Assembly: GCA_003170655.1 (NCBI GenBank)
Contig: PMYY01000225.1
Location: 3,681-26,432 of the forward strand
Length of the DNA stretch: 22,752 nt
Source: Nitrospiraceae bacterium
GTDB lineage: Bacteria > Nitrospirota > Thermodesulfovibrionia > Thermodesulfovibrionales > Dissulfurispiraceae
Reading direction: 5' to 3'
Both the position numbers and the translations under genes were made by a program. Below are positions 1 to 7,341 of this stretch, in pieces (the stretch's first letter is position 1; the number at the start of each line of letters is the position of its first letter). Below the pieces are notes generated by a model. The model worked only from the letters and a program-made list of their open reading frames with translations, was not told the DNA's origin and made no database searches.

Positions 1-2
1 GA

Positions 3-197
3 ATAATGGCTAAAAGCGAAGCATGGCAGCCTATTGGGGATAATCCGGAGACTAACCAGCCGCGTATGGTACCAGCCATGTACCTATCCTTTTGGCGCGT
101 TCAGGAAGGGGTGTTACCGGGTGTCGGAAAAATGATGGGATTCCTATACACACTTTACGATAACACTTTTGAGGTCAACTGGACGATTGTGGATTAA
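3..197 (+). CDS. 3' end of an unrecognised protein gene (partial)
   Basis: The frame is open to the left edge: the codon before the first ATG (position 6) is ATA, not a stop. This is therefore more likely the C-terminal ~64 residues of a longer protein than a complete 63-residue one. The peptide is rich in aromatic residues (three Trp, several Tyr and Phe) and ends in VNWTIVD. I see no signal peptide, Cys motif or known domain, and I do not recognise the family. The gene stops 20 bases before a strong hairpin, so it ends its transcription unit, convergent with fhs. It could also be a chance open frame, but its position directly in front of a terminator favours a real gene end. Confidence 0.45.
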   Translation: MMAKSEAWQPIGDNPETNQPRMVPAMYLSFWRVQEGVLPGVGKMMGFLYTLYDNTFEVNWTIVD

Positions 198-217
198 CCG
201 AAGAACCATATAAATAA

Positions 218-245
218 AAAGCCTCCGGCTAAAACCGGAGGCTTT
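218..245 (-). terminator. Rho-independent terminator between convergent genes
   Basis: An 11-bp perfect stem (AAAGCCTCCGG paired with CCGGAGGCTTT) closes a 6-base loop. Read on the minus strand, the stem runs straight into a T-rich tract (TTTTTATTTA), the classic layout for ending the fhs transcript. On the plus strand the tail is only TTTCTTG, so termination of the left-hand gene would be weaker, but the site may work in both directions. Confidence 0.85.
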
Positions 246-270
246 CTTGAACTACGAAACTAAGAGCTTT

Positions 271-2034
271 TTAGAAAAGCCCCGAAACCTTGCCTGTTGC
301 GGCATCTACATCAATTCTTCTGAATGCCGGGTTTGAGCTTGTGCCTGGCATCAGGCTGATGGTGCCAGCGCAGGGACAGAGGAATTTGGCGCCTGAATAA
401 ATCAGGACGTCCCTAATGGGGAGCGTCCAGTTCTTTGGTACGCCCTTTACGACTGGATCATGTGTGAGGCTCAGGTGGGTCTTGACCATCATGGTCGCGA
501 AGTCGGCGTATTTCGGATCCTCTTCCAGCATCTTAGCCTTGGCTTCGGCTTCGGGCAGCCAGGAGACGCCGTCGGCGCCGTATACTTCCTTCGCTATGAG
601 TGCTACGCGATCACGCAGTTTCATTTCAAGCGGATACAGGTACTTGAATTCGGTCTTCTCGTTGCATGCATCGATTACGGCATCCGCGAGTTCAAGAGCA
701 CCTTCACCACCCTTGAGCCAATGCTGTGACTCTGCGCAGCGAGCGCCGGCTGCTGTTGCTGCTTTCTTTACCACTGCTACTTCCGCATCGGTATCGGTGT
801 AGAAACGGTTTACGCAGACGACCGGGTTTATGCCGGATTTGCGGATGACCCCAATCATATGGACCATATTGGCGCAACCCTTTTCGACAAGGGCAAGATT
901 CTCCTTGGTGTACTCTTCGGCCAGTGCCTTGCCTGCGACCACTTTGGGACCGCCGCCATGCATCTTCAGGGCGCGGATAGTCGTGGTAAGCACCGATACG
1001 TGTGGTTTCAGGCCGCTGAAGCGGCACTTGACGTTCCAGAATTTTTCGAATCCGATGTCAGCTGCAAAGCCTGACTCGGTTACATGGTAGTCGAAAAGCT
1101 TCAGGCCGACCCGATCGGCGATAATGGAGGACTGACCCACGGCGATGTTCGCAAAAGGTCCGGCATGGACGAAGCATGGGTTGTATTCAGCCGTGCTCAT
1201 AAGCGTTGGGTTGATGGTATTGCGCATGAACGCGGTCATGGCGTTGCCAACTTCCAAATCGCCGGTTGTTACTGGTTTGCCGGTTTTGTCGAACGCAACG
1301 GTTATATTATTTAGGCGCGTTTTCAAGTCCGCAAGATCTTTGGCGACTGCCAGGATAGCCATGCACTCCGACCCAACAGCTATGCCGAACTTCGACTGCA
1401 TCATATAACCATCAGTCCTACCGCCCATACCAATGATGATATTGCGGAGACTCTGGGCGCAGAAGTCCATGACCCATCCCATCTCTACGCGAGTCGGATC
1501 AATATCAAGACGCCTCATCTTGGTGAGCCGAGCGAGCTGCTCATCATTGTAGTTCCGCTCGTGCTGCATGCGGGCTGTCATGGCCACCATTGCCAGATTA
1601 TGGGCGTTCATGATGTCATTGATATCGCCCGTGAGACCAAGGGAAAACTCGGTCATCGGGATTAACAGGGCGTTACCGCCTCCGGCTGCCGTTCCCTTGA
1701 CGTTCATTGTTGGGCCACCCGAAGGCTGACGCAGCGCGCCGCCAACATTAATACCACGCTTGCCGAGTCCTTCCATTAAACCTACGGACGTTGTGCTTTT
1801 ACCTTCTCCGAGAGGAGTAGGGGTAATGGCTGTGACCTCGATATACTTACCGTCGGGCCGGCCCTTAAGACGCTCTATGACCTTGAGAAAGTCGATCTTG
1901 GACAATCTGCCCATGGGCAGCATTTCATCTTTTTGTAGTCCAAGGCGCTCTCGCCATTGCTCAGGGGTGGGCATGTGTTTTTCTGCTTCTTCCGAAATCT
2001 GCCAATCAGCTAACTTCGTCGCATCGAACGGCAT
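271..2034 (-). CDS. fhs: Formate--tetrahydrofolate ligase
   Basis: This enzyme joins formate to tetrahydrofolate using ATP, giving 10-formyl-THF. It is cytoplasmic and is the second step of the Wood-Ljungdahl methyl branch; it also feeds purine and formyl-Met synthesis. The product has the family ATP-binding loop TPTPLGEGKST at about residues 72-82, followed by the well-conserved GGGNALLIPM and GMGGRTDGYM segments, and it ends normally. At 587 residues it is slightly longer than the roughly 560 common in the family. A longer frame starts at 2052, but I chose the ATG at 2034: a perfect AGGAGG lies 7 bases upstream of it, inside the first codons of the longer frame, and the first ATG has no such site. 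The gene lies 132 bases behind fdhA on the same strand, which fits formate made by that enzyme being captured here. Identification is firm. Confidence 0.97.
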   Translation of the reverse strand: MPFDATKLADWQISEEAEKHMPTPEQWRERLGLQKDEMLPMGRLSKIDFLKVIERLKGRPDGKYIEVTAITPTPLGEGKSTTSVGLMEGLGKRGINVGGALRQPSGGPTMNVKGTAAGGGNALLIPMTEFSLGLTGDINDIMNAHNLAMVAMTARMQHERNYNDEQLARLTKMRRLDIDPTRVEMGWVMDFCAQSLRNIIIGMGGRTDGYMMQSKFGIAVGSECMAILAVAKDLADLKTRLNNITVAFDKTGKPVTTGDLEVGNAMTAFMRNTINPTLMSTAEYNPCFVHAGPFANIAVGQSSIIADRVGLKLFDYHVTESGFAADIGFEKFWNVKCRFSGLKPHVSVLTTTIRALKMHGGGPKVVAGKALAEEYTKENLALVEKGCANMVHMIGVIRKSGINPVVCVNRFYTDTDAEVAVVKKAATAAGARCAESQHWLKGGEGALELADAVIDACNEKTEFKYLYPLEMKLRDRVALIAKEVYGADGVSWLPEAEAKAKMLEEDPKYADFATMMVKTHLSLTHDPVVKGVPKNWTLPIRDVLIYSGAKFLCPCAGTISLMPGTSSNPAFRRIDVDAATGKVSGLF

Positions 2035-2041
2035 AAATAAA

Positions 2042-2047
2042 CCTCCT
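2042..2047 (-). promoter_or_regulatory. Ribosome binding site that decides the fhs start
   Basis: The minus strand reads AGGAGG, 7 bases before the ATG at 2034. The alternative ATG at 2052 would place this site inside its own codons 2-4, which argues against it as the start. Confidence 0.8.
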
Positions 2048-2065
2048 GACATGTCTTATTTGGTG

Positions 2066-2105
2066 CGAATAAAAATATAGCTCCTGGAGCAAAGATCAAG
2101 GAGCT
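2066..2105 (-). terminator. Possible weak terminator or attenuator between fdhA and fhs
   Basis: On the minus strand AGCTCCT (2105-2099) can pair with AGGAGCT (2085-2079), a 7-bp stem with a 13-base loop, followed by ATATTTTTATT. The stem is short and the T tract is interrupted, so it may only partly end the fdh transcript before fhs. The rest of the 132-base gap contains further GCTCC/GGAGC copies but no open frame and no convincing promoter. Confidence 0.4.
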
Positions 2106-2166
2106 TTATTAACAAGCTTAGCTGGAACTAAATAACCCGACAATCATAATGCAGGAGCCATTATTC

Positions 2167-4875
2167 TCATTTTTCTGATGCGCTTGGTATGCAAGCGACG
2201 GGTTTGCGATCCAATCTTTCTATTCTGACGGCGCATACCTTGAATTCCGGTATCTTCACTATAGGATCAAGGGCGTCGATGGTCAACAGGTTAGCTGCGG
2301 CTTCATGATAATGCATCGGGACGAAGACAAGGCCGATTCCTACGCGTTGTGTAACTCTGGCTTTTATATCAATGGTTCCTCGTCTCGAAGAGACCCTTAT
2401 CACTTCTCCATCCTTTATGCAAAGCTTCTCGGAATCGATCGGATTTATTTCGACATAGGCTTCACCGGCATGCTTTTCAATGGGTGCTACCCTCCTTGTC
2501 ATTGAGCCTGTGTGATACTGGTAAAGATTACGTCCGGTCGTAAGGACATACGGGTACCCTTCGTCTGCAGGTTCCGCCGCAGGCCTGAATTTCAGTGCGG
2601 TGAATGGCGCTTTGCCTTTCGGGAAGCCCGTTTTGTAAAGATAAGGGGTACCCGGATGATCAACCGTAGGGCAGGGCCACTGAATACCACCTTTTTCAAG
2701 GCGACTATAGGTAATGCCAGCAAGATTAGGCCAGAGTTGGCCGAACTCCACAAGGACATCCTCAGGAGAGTTGTATTTCATATTGTATCCCATCTTCGCG
2801 GATAGTTCCATGATGATAGACATATCGTCCTGCGCTTCACCGGGCGCCTTTACAGCCTTGCGGACACGCTGCACCTTTCTGTCGGTATTCGAAAAGGTTC
2901 CGTTTTTTTCGGCAAAGCAGGCAGAAGGAAGGACCACATCAGCCAGCAGGGCAGTCTCGGTCATGAATATGTCCTGTACAACCAGGAATTCCAGGTTCTT
3001 CAATGCCTTTACGGTATGATTGGTATTGGGGTCGCTGATTACGGGGTTTTCTCCCATGATATAGAGCGCCTTAAGCTTTCCTTCATGAGCGGCCGGTATC
3101 ATCTCGGTAGCTGTCATGCCTTTGTTTGTCGGCAAAGATACTCCCCAGGCTTTTTCGAATTTCTCCCTCACCTCGGGTAAGTCTATCTTCTGATAGCCTG
3201 GCAGTACGTTCGGCAGGCATGCAGCATCAGAGGCGCCCTGCACGTTGTTCTGACCTCTCAGGGGATTGATGCCTGTAGATTCTTTTCCGATGTTACCGGT
3301 GAGAAGGGCCAAGTTCGCAGTTGCGCTGACATTGTCGAAACCTGTAGTATGCTGCGTAATTCCCATAGTGTAAAAGATGCCGGCCTTGCGCGACCCGCCA
3401 TACAACCTAGCAGCTGAGATAATCTTATCCTTAGGAACACCGGTTATCTTTTCAACATGCTCAGGAGTAAATTCTTCCACAGACTTTTTCCATTCCTCGA
3501 AACCTTCCGAATGTTTGTCGATGAAATCCTTGTCGTATAGACCTTCCTTCACAATTATGTGTGCGATTCCGTTCAACAGGGCCACATCAGTTCCCGGCCT
3601 CAACTGCAAAAAGTGCTCAGCGAACCGCACCATCGGGACCTTCCGTGGATCGGCTATGATGATCTTTGCGCCCTTCCGATATCCTTTAATCATACGATTA
3701 GCGATGACCGGATGGGTCTCTTTCGTGTTGGAACCGATAATGAAGATCACCTCTGCATTTTCGATTTCTGTAATCGAATTTGTCATTGCCCCTGAACCGA
3801 ATATGGCGGCCAGACTGGCCACCGTTGGGCTGTGTCAGAGACGGGCGCAATGGTCCACGTTATTGGTACCGATTGCGCTTCTAATGAATTTTTGGAAAAG
3901 ATAATTTTCCTCATTGGTGCAGCGAGCGGAGGAGAGGCCACCGATTGAGTCTGCGCCGAACTCCTTCTTGATTTCCTTCAACTTCGACGATATATAATCA
4001 AGTGCGAAATCCCAAGAAACTTCCTCGAAGGTATCGTTTTTCTTGATAAGAGGTTTAGTGAGACGATCAGGACTGTTGACATATCCGTACCCAAACCTTC
4101 CTTTGACACAAAGCCACCCCTCATTCCAGGTGTCCGGCTTGGAGGTTACACGAATGATCTCGTTATTCCTGACATTAAGCGTAAGATTACAGCCGACTCC
4201 GCAATAAGAGCAAACTGAATCTACTTCCTTGACGTCCTTCTGTCGTCCCTTCAAAGACCACATTTTGCCGGTCAACGCGCCTGTTGGACACGTAGATACA
4301 CACTGCCCGCAGAACTCGCAATTAAGGTCTTCTTCGTATGGTGGGCATATTTTCGATTTGAATCCGCGATATGTGAAGTCAATCGCTCCTACGCCCTGCA
4401 CCTCGTCGCACACCTTGACGCACCTGCCGCACATGATACATTTTTCCATATCTCTTTCGAGAAAAGGATTTCCGTCACGTTTTGGATATACTCTGCGTTC
4501 CCCTTCAAACGTCGACCCTTTTGCCCCGTAAAAATAGGCAAGCTCCTGAAGTGTACAGTCTCCAGCGCTTTCGCAGAGCATGCAGTCATTCGGATGATCG
4601 GAAAGAATGAGTTCTAAAACTGACTTTCGTAGTTGTTCAATCTGGGGGGTTGAAGTCGTCACTTCCATTCCGTCCGTCACCGGTGTTGTGCATGCCGTGA
4701 CCGCCCGTGGAATGCCTTTAATCTCAACGAGGCAGAGCCTGCATCCACCGAAAGGTGTAAGTTTCGGATGGTGGCAGAGTGTAGGGATCGATATATCGAG
4801 CATACGGGCTGCATCCAGAACCGTTGTCCCTTGAGGAACCTGAGTGGCTTTGCCGTCAATGGTTATTTTCAGCAT
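2167..4875 (-). CDS. fdhA: Selenocysteine-containing formate dehydrogenase, catalytic subunit (in-frame TGA read through)
   Basis: This is one gene interrupted by TGA at 3837-3835, giving about 902 residues with Sec at about 347. It interconverts CO2 and formate at a Mo or W bis-pterin site in the cytoplasm. In order: a [2Fe-2S] domain (Cys 34, 45, 48, 62), a His-Cys cluster (His94, Cys 98, 101, 107), two [4Fe-4S] ferredoxin motifs (Cys 146-156 and 186-196), the pterin-enzyme [4Fe-4S] motif CSYCGVGC with a later Cys near 256, then the catalytic and molydopterin dinucleotide-binding domains to the end. The stop context DHCARL-U-HSPTVASLA matches the active-site stretch of formate dehydrogenases. 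I chose the ATG at 4875: AAGGAG lies 5 bases before it, while the GTG at 4881 directly abuts that site. The nuoF-like gene ends 2 bases upstream. The NuoG-like N-terminus and the NuoEF partners indicate the NAD-linked type. Confidence 0.93.
3805..3823 (-). promoter_or_regulatory. Bacterial SECIS-like hairpin in fdhA
   Basis: Eleven bases after the TGA, the minus strand reads GGTGGCC-AGTCT-GGCCGCC. It forms a 7-bp stem with one U-G wobble and the 5-base loop AGUCU. In E. coli fdhF the SelB-binding hairpin also starts 11 bases after the UGA, and its loop is AGGUCU; that comparison is from memory of the published element. Position, stem and the GU within the loop all fit a selenocysteine insertion element. 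The DNA also encodes a conserved protein segment, so part of the resemblance is constrained by codons. Confidence 0.75.
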
Positions 4876-4877
4876 AA

Positions 4878-6653
4878 TCACTCCTTAGTGACGGATTTGA
4901 ATTTGCAAACGTCAAAACAGGCGCCGCATCTGACACACAAGTCAGCATTCAGTTTGTGGGGCTTCTTCTTGTCGCCTGATATCGCAGCAGACGGGCAAGC
5001 CCTCTTGCATGCACCGCAACCGGTGCAGACAGCTTCGAGGATCGAGTAGGTAAGCAGGTCTTTGCAGACCTTCGCAGGACATTTCTTGTCGCGGATATGA
5101 GCTTCATACTCATCCCTGAAGTAGTTGAGAGTACTCAATACCGGGTTCGGAGCGGTCTGTCCGAGCCCGCAGAGCGAAGCAGATTTAATGTCTTTACTCA
5201 ATCTTTCCAGAAGTTCGATATCTCCCTCTCTGCCCAGGCCCTTGGTAATCCTCTCGAGTATTTCGAGGAGCCTCTTTGTGCCTATCCTGCAGGGTACGCA
5301 TTTTCCACACGACTCAAGTTGGGTGAATGCGAGGAAATATTTCGCGATATTGACCATGCAATTGTCCTCATCGAGGACGATCATACCGCCTGAACCGACA
5401 ATGGAGCCGACCTTTGCAAGAGACTCGTAATCGACATTGATATCCAGCATGCTTGCAGGTATGCAGCCGCCGGAAGGGCCACCGGTCTGGACGGCTTTAA
5501 GTGCCTTGCCGCCTTCGATGCCGCCGCCTATGTCGTAGATGATTTCCCTGAGCGTAATGCCCATCGGGACTTCGATGAGTCCAGTATTTTTGACCTTTCC
5601 AGTCAGGGCGAAAACCTTCGTACCCTTTGACTTTTCGGTCCCGTAAGATGCATACCACTCCGCGCCTTTGGTAATTATGTATGCTATATTCGCCAATGTC
5701 TCAACATTGTTGATGACGGTTGGTTTTCCCCAGAGGCCACTGAAGACAGGAAAGGGTGGCTTCGGCCGAGGCATTCCGCGCTGCCCTTCGATAGAAGCTA
5801 TGAGCGCTGTTTCCTCGCCGCACACAAAGGCGCCGGCACCAAGTTTCAGCTTAATGCTGAAATTAAAACCGGTATTCATAATGTTCTTTCCGAGAAAGCC
5901 TTTGGCCGTTGCTTCCTTGATCGCTTGTGAAAGTCTTTCGACCGCCAGCGGGTACTCAGCCCTCACATAGACGTAACCTTTATCAGCGCCAATAGCGTAT
6001 GCGCCGATCAGCATCCCCTCTATAACGGCATGGGGGTTGCCCTCTAGTACTGCCCTGTCCATAAAAGCCCCAGGGTCTCCTTCGTCGGCGTTACAGATTA
6101 TATATTTTTGTGACGAGGGCACTTTGCGGCAAGTCTCCCACTTGAGGCCCGTAGGAAATCCTGCGCCGCCTCTGCCTCTCAGTCCTGATTTGGTCATGAC
6201 GTCGGTCACTTCTACCGGACTCATTGTTTTAAGGACTTTATCGGTAGCTTTATATCCTCCGTTGGCAACATAGGATGCCAAGCTCTCCGGATCTACGACC
6301 CCGCAGTCCGATAAAACTACCTTTATCTGCTTGCTGTAAAAGTTATCGTATTCTTCATCAGTAATCCATTCAGCAATTGGCGCGCCTTGGATGATATGTT
6401 CATCAATAATACGCTGGACCATGCCGGCATTAACTTTCTGGTATGTCGTCTTCTTGCCGTCAATAAATAGGTCAACTAGAACATCCATCGAGCACATGCC
6501 AAGACAGCCCACTTTATGGGTCGAGCATCTGTCCTTTATTTCGGCAGAAAGGTTGGATTGTTTAAGCAGAGTTTCAAAGGCTGAAAGGACTTCTCCACCG
6601 CCGGAGGCAATGCCTCCAGGGCCCATACATACCCTGATAGAAATATCACTCAT
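4878..6653 (-). CDS. nuoF: NuoF-like NADH-binding subunit of the formate dehydrogenase (HylB/FdhB type)
   Basis: This is the flavin subunit that passes electrons between FdhA and NAD(H). The 591 residues contain a thioredoxin-like [2Fe-2S] domain (Cys 9, 43, 50, 54), and the NuoF FMN/NADH-binding core with GLRGRGGAGFPTGLKW at 158-172 and NADEGDPGAF at 188-197. An SLBB region and the [4Fe-4S] motif ESCGKCVPC (Cys 449, 452, 455, with Cys495) follow. The C-terminus has two ferredoxin motifs (Cys 543-553 and 573-583). The extra N- and C-terminal clusters are typical of soluble hydrogenase and formate dehydrogenase HylB-type subunits, not of plain complex I NuoF. Its start overlaps the nuoE-like stop by 8 bases, which suggests translational coupling. 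Such trimers can be NAD-dependent or electron-bifurcating with ferredoxin, and the sequence alone does not decide. The symbol marks homology, not complex I membership. Confidence 0.93.
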   Translation of the reverse strand: MSDISIRVCMGPGGIASGGGEVLSAFETLLKQSNLSAEIKDRCSTHKVGCLGMCSMDVLVDLFIDGKKTTYQKVNAGMVQRIIDEHIIQGAPIAEWITDEEYDNFYSKQIKVVLSDCGVVDPESLASYVANGGYKATDKVLKTMSPVEVTDVMTKSGLRGRGGAGFPTGLKWETCRKVPSSQKYIICNADEGDPGAFMDRAVLEGNPHAVIEGMLIGAYAIGADKGYVYVRAEYPLAVERLSQAIKEATAKGFLGKNIMNTGFNFSIKLKLGAGAFVCGEETALIASIEGQRGMPRPKPPFPVFSGLWGKPTVINNVETLANIAYIITKGAEWYASYGTEKSKGTKVFALTGKVKNTGLIEVPMGITLREIIYDIGGGIEGGKALKAVQTGGPSGGCIPASMLDINVDYESLAKVGSIVGSGGMIVLDEDNCMVNIAKYFLAFTQLESCGKCVPCRIGTKRLLEILERITKGLGREGDIELLERLSKDIKSASLCGLGQTAPNPVLSTLNYFRDEYEAHIRDKKCPAKVCKDLLTYSILEAVCTGCGACKRACPSAAISGDKKKPHKLNADLCVRCGACFDVCKFKSVTKE

Positions 6654-7140
6654 CTTTTTTGGCTTCTTTTTTGAGAGACCGGATCTCTCGGGTAAGGATG
6701 TCGGTAGTAGCCTTACCGAACATTTTCCCGTTGATAATAACTACGGGTGCAAGGCTGCAGGTGCCGAGACAGGCGAGCTTCTCGACAGTGATCAATCGGT
6801 CTTCCGTAGTATCCTGATCTTCTTCGAGCTTCAGTTCCCTCTTTACAGCGTTGACCAGCCTCTCGGCCCCGCGCACATGGCAAGCAGTTCCGCAGCAGGC
6901 TGTGACTATGTTCTTGCCTCTCGGCTTGAGATGAAACTGGGCATAAAACGTTGCAATTCCGAAGAACCGGCTTGCAGGGACATCAAGCTCATTTGCGTAC
7001 CAATATACCGCTTCCTGGGGCACATAGCCGAAAACTTCCTGCGTGTCCTGCAGAAGGGTAATGAGATTGCCTTCCGATTCTCTAAATCTAACGAGTAGAT
7101 CTGTGAGCTGTTCGTGCATTGTCGTAAATATAACATTCAT
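6646..7140 (-). CDS. nuoE: NuoE-like [2Fe-2S] subunit of the formate dehydrogenase (HylC/FdhC type)
   Basis: This small electron-transfer subunit partners the NuoF-like protein. The 164 residues begin with the helical NuoE domain (NLITLLQDTQEVFGYVP) and continue into a thioredoxin-like [2Fe-2S] fold whose four ligands are visible as CCGTAC (Cys 82 and 87) and CLGTC (Cys 124 and 128). The length is normal for the family. It is the first gene of the probable nuoE-nuoF-fdhA operon. The start is uncertain: neither the ATG at 7140 nor the one at 7119 (residue 8) has a clear ribosome binding site, and if the promoter candidate at 7158-7186 is right the leader would be only about 10-30 bases. A separate complex I cluster is not suggested, because the neighbours are all formate genes. 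Confidence 0.92.
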   Translation of the reverse strand: MNVIFTTMHEQLTDLLVRFRESEGNLITLLQDTQEVFGYVPQEAVYWYANELDVPASRFFGIATFYAQFHLKPRGKNIVTACCGTACHVRGAERLVNAVKRELKLEEDQDTTEDRLITVEKLACLGTCSLAPVVIINGKMFGKATTDILTREIRSLKKEAKKDE

Positions 7141-7157
7141 GACGACAAATATATCAA

Positions 7158-7186
7158 ATAATATTTTTTAATTGCTTTATAATCAA
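7158..7186 (-). promoter_or_regulatory. Candidate sigma-70 promoter for the formate dehydrogenase operon
   Basis: The minus strand reads TTGATT (7186-7181), a 17-base spacer, then TATTAT (7163-7158). Spacing is ideal and each box differs from consensus by two bases or fewer. The predicted start near 7150 leaves a very short leader before the ATG at 7140. The region is AT-rich, so a chance match is possible. Confidence 0.45.
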
Positions 7187-7224
7187 GCGTTTTTTATGGC
7201 AAATGTTTTGGCTCAAAAGATTCA

Positions 7225-7266
7225 CATGATGGCGACTGGAAAATTTATATTCCGGTCGCCATCATG
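7225..7266. repeat. Long inverted repeat in the divergent nuoE-glnD control region
   Basis: CATGATGGCGAC (7225-7236) and GTCGCCATCATG (7255-7266) are perfect 12-base inverted arms. The stem can be extended inward by a G-T pair and four more pairs, leaving an 8-base AT-rich centre. It lies between two divergent operons and ends one base before a TATAAT box. A dimeric regulator's operator is the likeliest reading. It is a poor terminator candidate: no plus-strand gene reads into it, and the nearest T run starts about 9 bases beyond the stem. Confidence 0.7.
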
Positions 7267-7273
7267 ATATAAT
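7245..7273 (+). promoter_or_regulatory. Candidate promoter for the glnD operon
   Basis: A perfect TATAAT lies at 7268-7273. At 17 bases upstream the -35 position reads TTATAT, a poor match, so activation by a regulator bound nearby is plausible. The predicted start near 7280 gives a leader of about 60 bases. The inverted repeat at 7225-7266 overlaps the -35 and spacer region. Confidence 0.4.
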
Positions 7274-7341
7274 GATTTTTTACCATAAAAATAAGGCCTT
7301 ACGAACTGAGAGGATTATAGGGACATCGGCCCTTAAATATT

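Noticed and set aside
416..1408. Several open frames on both strands inside fhs (for example 416-802 and 704-1027)
   Set aside because: They are shadows of the fhs coding frame: no conserved motifs and no ribosome sites, and they overlap a clear enzyme gene along their full length.
2167..3822. A separate protein of about 550 residues starting at GTG 3822
   Set aside because: It is the downstream part of fdhA after the selenocysteine TGA. It lacks the N-terminal pterin-enzyme Fe-S domain and has no ribosome site.
4876..4881. GTG 4881 as the fdhA start
   Set aside because: The AAGGAG site overlaps and abuts this codon, leaving no spacer; ATG 4875 has a 5-base spacer and fits better.
7225..7280. 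The divergent-region palindrome as a rho-independent terminator
   Set aside because: No plus-strand gene runs into it, the T run begins about 9 bases after the stem, and the minus-strand flank is not T-rich enough.
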